NCBI GenBank assembly: GCA_029204225.1
Contig: CM055097.1
Span: forward strand, 40,769,028 to 40,833,027
Direction of reading: 5' to 3'
DNA length: 64,000 bases
Source: Diphasiastrum complanatum
Lineage: Eukaryota > Streptophyta > Lycopodiopsida > Lycopodiales > Lycopodiaceae
Positions 36,917 to 49,955 of this stretch are shown here, in pieces (positions within the stretch are counted from its first letter, which is position 1; each line of letters begins with the position of its first letter). A program made the position numbers and the translations under genes. Under the pieces are notes generated by a model that saw nothing but the letters and a program-made list of their open reading frames with translations, was not told where the DNA came from and searched no databases.

Positions 36917-37412
36917 CTAAACTGACCTTGAGCATGTCATGATCTCAACCACCAAATAGATTGATCTTTGAGTTTCACATTGTAAACTACGTCCTAGCAT
37001 CTCTTTTTTTGGACTAGGATTGTACCTCCTCATAATTCGTTTCATATCTTTGGGCCAGCCTCTTCTTTTTTTCTCTTGGGCAACTAACCCTTTCCCCAGA
37101 CACCTCCAGAACCAATTCACAACGACCCAAACTCTTCTCTCCTCGAGAATCGTCTTGCATCGTGCATTTCCCAAGTCAAGATTTGCTCTTTCAAACGTCT
37201 CGACCAACTGCTGCTCCTCAATACTCATGCTCTCGCTCATCAGCCCACCCTGATGCAATTGCCCTGGGCTCTAGTCCAGCACTGGAGTCCCTCACGTGGG
37301 CGCAAAACCTGTCATAAGCTATGAAGTGATCTACAAGAGCTATGGGTGTGTAGTTATCCTGAAAAGACAGGATCAAGAAAAAAGAGACAATTGAGTAAAA
37401 AGCAGGCTTCAT
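36917..37412 (-). CDS. Possible small secreted-protein ORF, low confidence
   Basis: The minus-strand ATG at 37412 gives MKPAFYSIVSFFLILSFQ, a plausible signal peptide (short basic start, hydrophobic core), then a 46-residue tail ending at 37218. An overlapping frame to 36917 continues with LVETFERANLDLGNARCK and a Lys/Arg-rich end (KEMLGRSL), as if one gene were broken or spliced near 37250. No peptide-hormone family (CLE, RALF, EPF) is recognised. It may be chance; it lies downstream of the MFT-like gene on the same strand. Confidence 0.2.
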
Positions 37413-39508
37413 TTATCTATTGTGTATCAGCCGATTGATGGAAACCTATGCAGCACATGCTATACTCTCACCGTTTAGATGTATATATCAAATCTTCGTT
37501 TCACAAGATCTGCCATTTGTCCAATTCCTGGAAAACTCAGTAACTAGCTCAAAGACATGTAACAGATTGTAAAAACAGTGTGCCAAGACAGGAGATATTT
37601 ATGAATTGCCGGTCAATTTTGACCTGTAGATTTTAGAATCTCAACTAGCTCTGTGTGCACTGTAGCCCTAGAATCAATGATTCATCTTCCACAGTATCAG
37701 ATTTTGGAAATACATGCATTCTTCGCTCCAAAATTTGCTCCTTATCAAATTCTGTCAACAAGATTCTTTCACACTTGATAGCGTAGTGATATTTCTTTTT
37801 ACAATAATATCGTTGATTTATCGTGTGAACTCCTCTGTTGAAACAAGTTGACGGCTACTCAAATGTTATTCCACCTTTGAATAGTCAGGAAAGGAAGTTC
37901 ATGCAGTTTCTTTATCATTGATACTTCCCATATCAACACATAATGAATCACTTGTCTCTGCACGTTGGGAGTTCTTTCTTCCTTGTGATCTAGTCAGGTA
38001 GCAGTTAAGTTGGCAGCAATTCAAGATCGAATTCGTCATGAGTTTAAGAAGATATGACCAGACTTCTTTGGAATTCCGGTAGCTTCTTTGGAATTCCAAG
38101 TAACGTGGATATAAAGTCGCCGTTGCTGCTGATCTGCCACATCAGCCAGCTACTCTCACAATGATTGTACACTCATTGTACTTGATGTTTTTCTCTCAGA
38201 GACTGTTTGTACAAATTTTAGCTTTTCCATGACCGGCAGTCTGGTAGCACATTGCCATCCTCACATTATACATATCTGGATGGTGAATTGACAGGAGAAG
38301 ACACTCTTACCCTTAACCGTAGCATTGACTTCTACTGACCTGGATGCGAGGCATTACCACGTCATTTTACCAGCAGGACCTCATGTCAGCCTTACTTTCT
38401 ATCTAGATTCTACGTGTAACTTTCGTTCGGTTCGATCTGTTCTTGTTACTAGTATGTACTTGAAAATCAAGCTCAAACACACAGTGATGAGGTCCAAGGT
38501 CCTACAACCTATAAGAAGAATCGTAGCTACATAGGATCCTTTTTCTCCTGTCCTCATTTTTGTGACCGATTGAAGTTGAGCTCCCGACTCCGGACCTCAA
38601 GTAGAGGAAAGGAAGTATTTTTTAAACATAATTTTTATTGAAAGACTAATTGAGTTAGAGAGAAGGTAAAGAGAATTTTCCAATAGCACAAAGTAACTGC
38701 GTGACACCCAAGTAAGGCTGCCAACTTCTAAGTTAATCATCTGCGTGCTCTATAGGCCGTGACACACTCGAATATCGGCTATATTTTAAACATTATGGCA
38801 TTTTTAACTCATTTGAATTTGTGTAGCATTTGTTACTATGAACGTCAGAATTTGATATATTATTTTGAAATAGATAGTGTGAAATAAGAGGTTGGATCAT
38901 AGATATTTCACTCAGGTCGACCACAACAGAATAGTCTCAATAAATCTCAACTCTATTAAGAAAGTACAATAAGGAATTCATATATCCTGACTTTTAGGAA
39001 TCTTTCACCATGTAAACGAATGTACATAACTGCCTTGCGGAGTGTAATACTTACGTGTAGTAGAAACCAGTTGCAAGATAGCACCTTCTTGTCATTAAAG
39101 CTGGGTGCTACATGCCATCCTGAATGTCAAGGTTAAACGTAAAGAAAAAATATTCTTTCTTCGAACTGAAACTTCTCAGAATGTGTAAACTGAATCAGTT
39201 TTGGGAGTTATACCTACTATATATTCACATATGGTTAAATTCAAGCACAGGTGGCCTTCGAGTACCTTTCAACCACATTCCTAAGAATCACTGATGAAAA
39301 GCGGAACTGTTTCCAATTCGTACTTAAGGTCAATATCCTCGCAGAGTTCTGCTATATTGATATTTACGGACTAAAGAAGCAACCAGTTAAAAGATTACAT
39401 GGACACCAAGGGTTTCTTACACCACACTTTAGTTGTAAAAGAAAGGACCCAGTATGTAATTTATGCAGCACGTTCTTCTTCTCATCATATCTCATGTGGA
39501 GCATTAGC
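37413..39508. other. Intergenic region 3' of the MFT-like gene
   Basis: No coding frame, repeat or LTR could be supported. Base composition is less A/T-rich than the decayed regions. It includes the 3' untranslated end of the gene whose stop codon is at 39509-39511; a poly(A) site cannot be fixed by eye. Confidence 0.45.
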
Positions 39509-41205
39509 TTACCGCCTCCTGGGCCCAGGCTCCTTTTGGGCATTAAAATAAACTGCACCATGTGGGGTTCCAAGACCATACTGTTCAGCAAAGTTTCTCG
39601 TGCTGAAGTTGTTTCGTGCATGTGGAGGAAACATCTGCATTCGCCCTGGTTGCTTGAATAGCACAAATATGTACCTGTGAATTCCTATTGGTGGCTTTGG
39701 TCCCATGTATGGGACAATCTGCTTGCCTGATATACATAGAAACGTAACAAGTTAATTCTGTGTCCTGACGTGCAGTGTGTCGTGGTTTTAAAACGTTTCA
39801 AGCCTCAGGGCTTTTATATGAAACCTTGCACGAAATAAGACATGCCAACTATACTGGTGATTGACGCTGTTTCTGTTAGAAATCGATTGTGCCTGATATT
39901 GTGTTTTCGGTGCAAAATACGGACAATTCCAAGCAGTAAGTGTTTACGTATTAAAGGATGGAGCTTAAACCGAATAAACTGACACTACGTTGTGAGGGAG
40001 CTAATCTTTAAGCAACTTATTAGAAGGCAATAATCTTTAATAGCATTCATTTAACACTCTCAATTGAGAAAAAATTGTTTACAATGGCTCGTGGTTTTCA
40101 AGGCTAATTACGACAACTGGTACATAGCGATGGGCAAGGCAAAAGAACAACTTTCTTGCCTTGGGTTGCGTCCGACGATCCTGGGATGTCTGCAACTATC
40201 CTGAAGACAACGACGGTGTATAAGTTTATCTATGAAAAAGTATCTCAGTTCTAACAGAAACTAAATCGTGTATGATATAATTATCACGAGACTGCAAATG
40301 AGATCCAGTCCAGTCGCACGTGGATGTGAAAGCTGAACTAGCAAATTTTTTCATGTCAGTAGCGAATTATGGTAGGATCATGCTTAATTGCTGCGCTTAA
40401 CGTTCTTTGCACAAGATCTTTTAGGTTCTGGAATTATATGTTGAAACTACTGGACAGATATGCCACTAGTATTGTAAAGTTAGGCAGTGCAGCTAATATA
40501 GTAAGTTTGTCAATTCTACATCCTCATGACTAAAACCCATATGACCATATAGGCATCGGATGACTGTTGATGAGCTGAAACAATATGTATGAAGTGATTC
40601 ATAGCCTGTAACATCGTAGAAAATGAAACTGTCACTGAAACTGTCATTTTGTAGCAGAGTTACGAATAGGAAAATCAGCTCGATGTACAAATTGCTAGTT
40701 TCGTGAGACTCCAGAATATTTGTTCTTCTGAAAGAAAGTACAAGGATTGATTTAAACTATTTGACTTAAGAAACTGCAGTCTCGGTCTAGATTCTACCAA
40801 TGCAGCCATTCTCTCATTGTAGGTTCACTGGGACTTGGAGCATCTGGATCTGTCATGACCTGAGAAAAAAGCGGAATATCAAGTAAAGCAAAGGCCACCA
40901 TATGTTCTAAATGGACATCTCCCTAAATCAGCGAAAACGATAAATATTTAGAGCTTCTAGCATTTGCACTTTTGAAAGATATCAGACTTTGTGAACTGTA
41001 TCTGCCTCACCAGTGTATAGAAACTATTTCGATCACCGTTCAGCTGGACTTTTGGAGCCATCGTCGTTGCAGATGGTTTTAGCTCGCATCCATTACCGAT
41101 CTGCCGAGGGCCGTACTGGACAGTCATCTCCACAGATGGCACGAACATGTCGATCACATCTCCAATCACTCTACCAACCACCAGAGTTTCCACTGACCTT
41201 GCCAT
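39509..41205 (-). CDS. MFT: MFT-like PEBP (FT/TFL1/MFT family) protein, four exons
   Basis: Exons on the minus strand: 41205-41011 (195 bp), 40859-40798 (62 bp), 40200-40160 (41 bp), 39726-39509 (218 bp); total 516 bp, 171 residues plus stop. The 62- and 41-bp middle exons are the hallmark sizes of plant FT/TFL1/MFT genes. Exon 1 begins [19 protein letters not shown]. Exon 2 has the [10 protein letters not shown] anion-binding motif and REWLHW, with Trp83 where FT has Tyr and TFL1 has His, as in MFT proteins. Exon 4 has [12 protein letters not shown] (GxHR motif) and ends [15 protein letters not shown]. The MARSVE start is chosen by family alignment. The family members are small scaffold-type regulators binding bZIP/14-3-3 partners; MFT proteins act in seed or spore germination and ABA response in studied plants. 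Exon 3 ends in a GC donor (AAG|GCAAGA). No stop or frameshift is seen, so it appears intact. Confidence 0.95.
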
Positions 41206-44200
41206 AGCCACTGGCTTGTTCAGCTTTCTCTCCTTAGTTAGAGTCAACAAATTCTTCTGCAAGTGAAACCAATTCCACGTGAGTCTTGACTACATCTGCT
41301 AATGGTCATTTTCAGATTAATCTACTCCCCTCTTGCAACCTTAAGTTAAGTAACTCCAACCTGAACAAAAGTCGATAGTTTTCTACGATACAGATTTTTG
41401 CTTTGAGAATTGTTAGAGTTCTCAAATATATCGAGCTTTCTTGCTATATCATCAGCGTAGTACATGTAGAACCACAGTCAAACAAGAACTCAGGGCCTAT
41501 TTTCCAACATTTGCTGAGAAGCTTGATGGTCTTTTTGCTTGACGGCAAAGACCATCCATTATGTAGGTGACATAATCTCTGATTTTCAACCTTAAGCGTA
41601 TGAAGCCTTGATTGATCTGTCACCTTCTAAATTTGTGTAGCTTTCCATTCCCTTGATTGTAGTGCATATCTAAGGCCGATCCCTCTCTCTATCGGTCTCT
41701 ATGTGCTGAAGGTGGACAGATTCTGGGCGATGCTACTTTCATTTCATTCACAGCCGGAGAATCCATCTGTCAAGTAGTTCTTCTCTGACTGCAGGAAATC
41801 CTGTTCATGTTTCTAGTTTTTACAACGAGATCTGCTCCCGAAAAGTAGAAACCACACTAATACGTCATACATCAGGTGGGTGCATATCCAGCTGGATAGA
41901 TCTCGAATTTGTCCTGAACTGCCCAAATTCTGGTATGTAGATACCTAAATGCCGAGTCTATACAACACTCTTCTTTTCTTGTCTCAAACATCTCTGCAGT
42001 CTCCAGAGGGCTTGCTGCAGAAAAAATGTAGAAAGACAGAATTGTTCAACCAAGGACACAGCGAAAGGCAGAAAAAGCTTATCAAAATACGAAGCATAGC
42101 GTGATTGTGTAGCTGGACCTTGACGATCGTGCATGTACGTGCATCTGAACGTTGATCACAACAGTTACGCGCGAAGAGATGTACACTACCATAGTCCACT
42201 CCACCTCGCATGAGCGCGAGACGAAAGACGAAAGACCGAGATCACCCTCGACATAAAATGATAAAATTGTAACTACTTAGCCGTGTTAGTCTGAGTCCTA
42301 TATAACCCAGATATTACGTTCCATGTTTTGCTTATGGTATATTCACTGAAGGCTTCATTCAAGGGGTTCTCACTTTCCATGTTTTTTGGTATTTTTTTTT
42401 TTACTTTAAAATGAGTTGAAACTTGCGGACATCGGTTTTGGTGGTCTTGCCTTGAGACGTGTCCAAATTGCGTTAGTCCCTTCAAACCTGCGGGTACCAC
42501 CAACGTACGCGTTTCAAGCACTGGTCCGAAGGGAGAGGCCCAGCTCTTAAAGCCCATTAGCGAAGAGAATTAACGAGCTTTATTCCAACATATATATTTA
42601 TATTCATAAAATACATATTACACAGGACAGGCTCCTCGAACCTGCGGACGCCGCGTGATCGTCGATGAAAAGCTCCCCACCCCCGACAACGGTCACGATC
42701 GTCCACAAAATCTGTGCTTCGCATTAGTCCATTGCTCTGATATGACCTAATTTTGCTCCCGAGTGGCAAAGTAGTCCTTTATTGGCGAAAGGGGAGGTGT
42801 GTGTTGCCGAGGCATTGGGCCCCTCTCTGATGGTAGGTCCACTGTGGTACACTCCAGCACAGAGGTCGCTAGGTTGGACGGAATAGGGCTTATCCAGTTT
42901 TCCTCCGCTCCTCTAATTGTATGACACGTGTCTTTTTGGAGTCCTGTGGGTTCCATCCTCGGAGCAGGGGATTCGGGAAGGAAGGCGAGGCTGCATGTTC
43001 TTTGCTCTTCAAAAAAAAAAAAGTTCTTGTGCTTGAGTGCAATTGGGCTCTGAAACTAAGGGCCTTTGGACTACTAAATTTCACCCAACCAAAGTTCATA
43101 TTCATTGTCACACAAACACCTAGTACAAGAGGTGAAACTCTTGTTGATGTGCCACCTTTCTTGAGACAATAAAAATAAACAAATCAAATAAATTAACATA
43201 GTGAACTCAATGGGGCTCCCCAAGTTCCTAGGCAAAATCAAAGCTCATGTAGGTTTCATAATCTATACATTCTTTTCACATGATTCATAGAGGCCGTTTT
43301 TCGAGGGCCAACAATCTTAATGAATTTGTTGCCCTTGCCCAAGATTTGACCTTGTACATATTGTAGATAGTGACACTCAAAATCAAACATACTTCTAAAC
43401 TATGTCAAGTTTATTGCTATATTGACATGTTTGGAGTGTTGTAATCTCAGGCTAGGTTTCACCTAAAATTGTCATGTGTATAAACTATGTTGTTGATATG
43501 TAAGTGGCTCAAAAGAATTTCTTTCACCAATCTATTTTGATTTGGTGTGGGAAGCGAGGAGTATGATGTTGATGATAGTAATCAGATGAACCTAAACATT
43601 TAGATATATATATGCCTCAAAGAGACTTGAAATTGGTGAGCTCATCACCTCCAAAGGTCAAAAACATGTATGTTTTGTGAATACCTACGAACCATGCTCA
43701 AGCATAATAGTAAGCCTATTAAGTCTAAGGCAAGATATAGGTGTTTACTTTCAAGGCTAGGAGAGTCCTCGGCAAGGGGCTTTATAACAATAAATGCCCA
43801 ATCCAACTCAGGCAAGATATCAATGTTCACATTCGCTAAAATTCCAAACATGGAGGCCTTACATTGGACGGGTAGATATTTTTTATACCAGCTGGGTCTT
43901 GGTATTATTTTATTTTTTTTTAATTTATACCAATCGGGTATGAGTATCATCATGATTGTAAATTGGTGGCTGGTTTCAACCGGCTTGGGTGTTGCAGGGG
44001 TGATAGCAACTGAGTATAAACCCGGGTATGAGTATATAATTTTTTATCTAAAATTAGACTTTTTAGAAAGGGTAGTATGCATTTAATGAAATCCGAGATC
44101 GAGTATGTTCTACGATACCATTGTTAACACCACTCGAGCACCTATATACCCGCCTAGCACTGCTTTACACCCCTTCAGGCCTCGCCCTTACGCATAGCCT

Positions 44201-45159
44201 TCATGAGTGTAAAGCACTTACAATAGGACTTTACTCTATTTAAAATTTAGATAATTAAAATTGATTTTTCTTTTATGGGTTAAGAAAGTAGATTTAACTC
44301 ATTTTTTAATCTTGATTTGATCCATAATTAGTCCAACTATACAAATATTTAACTATTATAGCTCATCTCTCAAAACCTAAGTTGGTACTTTCCCTAGTAC
44401 AAAAAGTCGGTACTCTACCTAGTACAAAAGTTGTGTGCGCGACAAGATTAGTGTCCAACAAAATTCTATTGCAAACCAGAAGTCAATTGTTGTTGTTCAT
44501 CATTAATAACATCACCTTACGACAATATTTGACGTCAAATAAACCATCTTGCATTGACATCTATATGTGTCTCTATTTGTGCCATTGTATAAAATAAATT
44601 CGATTCACCAAAGCATTCATTAGTCACAAACTGGCCTTGACATGGAATTAAATCTTAGCATGACCAACAATCTTGAATACCGGCGATATGTGATGCTATA
44701 TATTTTCCAAAAACAAAAACTTATAGATCTATAACGACACTTTTAATTGTCTCAACAAACATGGTAACAACAAAAAATGACACGGAGACTAATCATTTTG
44801 AAATTTTTAATTTTTTTTTTTATAATGCCAATGTTTAATATGTTTTACAAATTTTATTTTGTCAAAATACCTTTTTTTGTCAAAAATTTTAATCATGCTA
44901 GAAAGATTACTTTAAAAGTATGATTATCATCTTCAAATGTTTTTGAAAAGAATTAGTTGTTAATATTGTCTATGTTATAATGTTTATAGATGTCAAAAAA
45001 TTAAAATATTTAGAATCTAATCGATTCAAATAACATTAATTATTTTTTTTAATAATATGAAATGAACAATTTTGTATATTCATAAAAATGAAAACACCAT
45101 TTTATTCAGAAAAATTCAGACCAATCACAAGAGAAAGATGCATAAAAAATGATCCAATC
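41206..45159. other. Upstream region of MFT-like gene and intergenic DNA
   Basis: The first kilobase holds the promoter and possible 5' untranslated exon (CACTTGCAG near 41265 could be an acceptor). No TATA box could be chosen with confidence. From about 42.3 to 45.1 kb no gene or repeat could be supported. 44.8-45.1 kb is strongly A/T-rich. Confidence 0.45.
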
Positions 45160-45578
45160 AATGTAGGAGATGACAACTCAATGGACCAATCAAATTTAGA
45201 GGTGCTATGTAAGGGATCCAATCTTTTTGCTTGCTTACTACTCCTCTTGGATCTCAAACCACTGTATAGATGAGCTCTCTCTTTGTATATACAATCAGGT
45301 TGAGAGTTAATGCAATTTTGGTGCACATACATATTTTGGTCTATTCTCTCTCTACCCGAGTGTGTGCATATTTTTTCTCTCTACCCGAGAGCAACATGCT
45401 TGGTTTTGCCTCTTTGGATGAGCATAACTTTTGTTGTAGATGAGCTGCCTTGATTCAAAGCTTGATAGATAGCCCTTGAAAATCCGATTTGATCTATCAA
45501 AGATGCATCTTGTGCAACCTCACATGCATGGAGTTCGTTGTAGATGTTTGCATGGTCCTCAAATCTCAATTTTTGACA
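45160..45578 (+). mobile_element. Copia-type 5' LTR, left end uncertain
   Basis: It ends ..TTTTTGACA directly before a primer site. Upstream are a TATATACA run near 45288 and two CTCTCTACCCGAG repeats near 45350 and 45380, as in a promoter-bearing LTR. No second copy was found, so the left end (about 45160) is a guess. Confidence 0.55.
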
Positions 45579-45590
45579 TGGTATCAGAGC
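45579..45590 (+). promoter_or_regulatory. Primer binding site TGGTATCAGAGC
   Basis: Exact match to the plant retrotransposon primer site complementary to the 3' end of initiator tRNA-Met, directly after an LTR end in CA. No gag or pol follows in the next 2 kb, so the element body is deleted or decayed. Confidence 0.9.
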
Positions 45591-47849
45591 CTAGTGACAT
45601 GCATGCATGAAGTTTGATCTCCATGAAGCAAGATCTTGAGTGAAAATTCTAGGTTTGAGAGTGCTCTTGCATCCCAATTGTCTTCTAATTTCAAATTGGC
45701 TAATGATTGCTTGTTTTGAGTGATTTCTTGGATCATATGTGAACATTTTGAAAAGTACAGGCCATGTTGAAGAAACTTAAAGTTTCTAAGTGTCAAAGTG
45801 TTTGCAGTTTTGTTCTTTGCTTTGTTTTTGAGCTATCTGCATATCCGAACTAAGTTTCGCACAGTTCGCCTTTTTGTCGCATTCCCTGAAAAACCAACAC
45901 ATAGCCGAAATATGACTTCGAACATATTTCCACGAACCTTCGACTTTTTCTCATTTTTGAAAATATGTGACACATAGTCAATTTTGACTCAAACCACTTT
46001 TTAGTTGACCTTCGCATTTTTCACATTTTCAAATTTGTGACATCAGCCCTCTTTCGCACCAGGGCGTGAACGAGAAGTAGAAGGTGAATACGTAGAAACG
46101 GCGGAGGAAAGCGATGTGCAACCTGATGGGACACAGGATGGATGTTCACAAGCCGCAACGGAATAGAGATCGTCATCCCACCCAAGAAAAACAATGATGA
46201 AGAAGGATCTTGGATTACTTTAGAGAATAAGATGCAAAGCAGTTCTGATTTGTTTAGATGTTAGAGTAGGTATTGTAGACAACCATAGAGAATGCGAAGA
46301 ATTTAGGCATCTAAGACAGCCATGGTATTCTCTATTTCTGATAGATAATCTGATTATAGAGAGAAAGATGGAGAGGCATTCAAACATTCAGCATGAATAC
46401 AACTGATATGAAAAATAGCGCTTCTATATAAAAAGGGTGTTGTAATAACAACAATATCAAATTACAAAACAATGACGCAATGCGCGTGATCCTACTTACA
46501 GAGGCTAATGAATGCTACTCTTTACTCTCTCTAAAATGATCAGTAACTTTGAGGAGTCTGCTATAAAAGACTGCTTTCAGATGTTTATATAGTTGTCAGA
46601 AGATTATTAGGTTATTATAATTATAGTTTAAAAGATCATTAGCAGCCCTGTACTTGATCCATAAATCGGTTATAGTGCATTGTGAAGACATGAAGAGGTA
46701 CAACAAAAGGATCTCCTTCATACGCGTCAGGAGCATGAAAATGTGGTGTCGTTACAACTGTAGTCGGCGGTTGCCTTCGGTTTGCTAAAGCATCTCAATG
46801 GACCGTAGGCTGGAATGTTGTGGTTCGTTGGGGTTGACTCCTTCCGTTGGTCTTCGTATGTGACCGTAAGTGATAACTTACGGTATTCTGCGGTGTCTTT
46901 GGTGGTGAGCTGTATACAGCCTTCACTTCGTTGACCATAAGCATGACTTTGCGATGTCTTGCGGCTCGTTCTTTCGTCAATAACTATAGGCAAGACACTT
47001 ACGATTCCTAGCAGTGAGTCTTCGCATGTGATTGTAAGTGAAACTTTGCACTTTACTTTGGTCTCTTTCGTAAGTGACCGTAGGCAAGACACTTATGATT
47101 CCTTGTGGTGTCTTGCATGTTGAAGTTTTCCGTCATTAGAAGAGTTCTCAATATCAAAAAGATCCTTTAAGGAATGCCATGTAGGATAAATAAAAAAATC
47201 AAAATAAAAGAAATAGTATTGTTTATTTGCTTGCCCCAACCACTCCCCAACTCCCAATGATCTAACCATAGTGTCTACTCACAGTTAAGAACTCTAAACT
47301 GCTCACAGTCTAACTTGTCTAGATTCGAATATACATTCCCTCCATTGGATCTAAAATATAAGTGCCATCCCCAAATTCAAATCAGAAAAAAAAAAATGTT
47401 TGAATATGCATTCCCTCCACTGGAATGAAAATATGAGCGCCATCTCCAAATATGAACGCCATTTTCACATTGGAATGAAAATATGAGCCCCATCTCCATA
47501 TATGAGTGTCATCTTTCCACTAGAATGAAAATATGAGCGCCATCTCCAAATTTGAATCAGGCAGAAAAGCAAAATTAATGGATTGATGGTACAGAGTATA
47601 TAATATGATAAAAGATAAGTACTTTGTTTTGTTTTGAAAAATCTGTTTTTAGTACTTTGATGCATCTGGTTACTTTCTTGTTTTTTCTCTGATGACGACA
47701 TTGTATCATTTACATTTGGATATCCCTACTGATTTGGCACCTTTACAGAGACGAAACATCACAAAGTTGCAAGGATATTCAAACTCTTTCAAAAGGAGGT
47801 TATCGATATAGAAGGATTCGTGCATTCAAGTAAGCGTAATCTGATTTTT
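45591..47849. other. Decayed element interior with two short tandem arrays
   Basis: No coding frame. 46800-47110 carries about three copies of a ~95-bp unit with GTAGGCAAGACACTTA and GTGACCGTAAGTG words. 47318-47560 carries about four copies of a ~60-bp unit with GGAATGAAAATATGAGCGCC. Its first unit contains TTCCCTCCATTGGATCTAAA, which resembles the ends of plant Stowaway/Tourist-type miniature elements. Confidence 0.6.
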
Positions 47850-48086
47850 GTAACTTGATCAATGACATATGGTTTTGTTTCAGCTACTATGATATTTTGC
47901 TAACTATCTGGTTTTATTGCAAATCTGCATCAGCTCCTCAGAATATTAAGGACAATGGTTCACTTGGAATGTCGCTGGGCTCAATATTGATAGGCAAATC
48001 CACTAAGTGTATCATGATGAACAATACGAGTTCTTCTTTGCCAAGTTCACAATTCTCAAAAGCAATATTAGCTTCCAATTTAAACA
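47850..48086 (-). pseudogene. Ty1/copia pol remnant, left of nested insertion
   Basis: The minus-strand frame reads KLEANIAFENCELGKEELVL and LVDLPINIEPSDI, ending near 47940. It is the downstream continuation of the copia protease fragment at 54690-55075, from which it is separated by the whole 48087-54689 element. The frame is in register across the insertion if one target-duplication copy is discounted. Confidence 0.6.
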
Positions 48087-49182
48087 TGTTGGCTGATTCA
48101 GACGAATCCCCAAGATACTCGGACAGAGCACCTCTCACCTTAGACCGAGGAGGTCTATGAGAAGATGAGACCAACGAAGACTGAGAGCCGAGTATAAGAG
48201 CCGAGGAATACTAGTTAGTAATGACAAGTAAGAACTGTGTAAGCCTCATGGTGAATCCCGGAAGATGGAATGACCATGTAGGAACTAGTATTTCTAGGCA
48301 AATGTATTAAATACAAGTAGACCCCTCTTAAAGAAAGTAGAGTGAACCACCTTTTGATGGTGACCTCTAGTGGAGGGCATTATTCCACTTGTAATTTGTG
48401 AAATGTGGAAATTCCACTAGGATGCCACCTAAGGAGCTCTCTTGCTTATTTAAGAGACTCCCTCTTTGTGAAGAGGAGCTTTTTGCATTGTATCTACTCC
48501 ATGCTTAATAAGAAGATTTCCCATGACTTTGATGCTACACTAAGCTCCTTGATCATGATGGTTTTCTTGAGTGATGCCCCTATGATCATGTCCTTCCATT
48601 CATATTGTGTGTGGTTGTAGATTTAGAGTGGATTAGTTTTCTTTCTTTCCTAGTTGTGGATTAAATTTCATGTTTTCTTGTGGATTAATGTAGGAGCCAG
48701 CATTCAAGTAAACTAAATAGGCTAGAAATGTGGCATAAATCTTGCATATTCTCTAACATTCTAGTTCTTGATGTTCTTGGGATGTCCAAGAATCAAAAGA
48801 CTGGTTGGTTTCTTGATTCTTGGACTTCTAACATGTTGTAGATTAGTTTTTGTTTCTTGTTTTGTCAATTTATGCAAGTAAAGTGGTGTAGGATCTGATT
48901 TTAGTTCATTTTGCAGCAAAGTAGAAGTAGGAATCCATCGTTGTTCAACTGAGCAGTAATTAGATCATTTGTTGAACGCATTGGCTTGCATTTTGGTTGA
49001 TATGCATGTGCATTCAATTCAAGAGTGACCCATCTGGATGTCCTCTGACAGACGGGACATAATACTACAACAAGAACCCATCCCTTCTGCCTGATTTTGG
49101 GCTTGAAACAAGAAAGAACATTAAGCAAGAGCCCACCGTCTTTGCTGATAGGTAGAAGAAGTAAGAAAAAGAACTTTGCCCA
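48087..49182 (+). repeat. 5' LTR of gag-only element
   Basis: Direct copy of 53610-54689. It lacks the 12-bp insertion present in the other copy near 53655 and has an extra 13-bp duplication (AGCCGAGTATAAG) near 48190. No standard primer site follows; the next bases are TTGAACTCC, so the site is mutated or unusual. Confidence 0.88.
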
Positions 49183-49955
49183 TTGAACTCCAACACCTTC
49201 TACATCAGAAACCCCCAACCTTGTCCACGCTCCGCCCGTCCCCTCATGATCACATCTCAACCGGAGCCCCCCCTGTGTTGAATCTCAACCGGAGAGCTCG
49301 TGTCCAATCTCAACCGACGCATTGTACCAGATCATCACTCTTTGTCACATACCAGATGATTACTCTTTGCCCTGTAGTAACCGCCATCACCGCACCCGAT
49401 CACGACTGACAATCCTCAATCGCACCCCAGACCTTACACAATCGTAATCACTTGAGCTGTAGCAATCACCATCACTAACCGCTTCACCCGAAAATAAACG
49501 CAATCCACCGTAAACACATTGCACGCATTCCCGCTAACCTATCGCATTCACCCATAGCCACTGCATTGAAAGCACAAGCACACCGCATTCAAACACCTCC
49601 ACCACAAACATCTCTGCCTCCACCCTGCAACCGTGAAGAACGCACCAGCCCCCACTTTGCCATCAACCGCCATCGACCGCTGACATCGCAATCGACCACC
49701 TCCACCACAATCACCGCCCCAGACTGCAACGGACCGCCGATCGCAACATACCGCATATCACCACAGACTACAATCACAACGACTCCACCCTTGACCCGCA
49801 ACCCGCATTGATCTGTAGAAATCGCATCCCACCATAACCGTAAACCACACCAGACCGTAGACCGTAATAGGACCGCCAAAAATAAATAAATTCAAAAACA
49901 CCAAAAAAACTCAAAAAATCCAAAAACAATAAGAAAAAACTCATACTTGTACTCA

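Noticed and set aside
39251-39661. 136-codon plus-strand frame
   Set aside because: Opposite exon 4 of the MFT-like gene, whose protein match is decisive.
43670-44086. 138-codon plus-strand frame and a 102-codon minus-strand frame
   Set aside because: No motif, skewed composition and no splice or promoter context; frames overlap on both strands as expected by chance.
49178-49195. CCAACA at 49190-49195 and 54693-54698 as the LTR ends
   Set aside because: The right copy lies inside copia coding sequence that reads in frame from 54690, so the LTR must end earlier, near 54689 and 49182.
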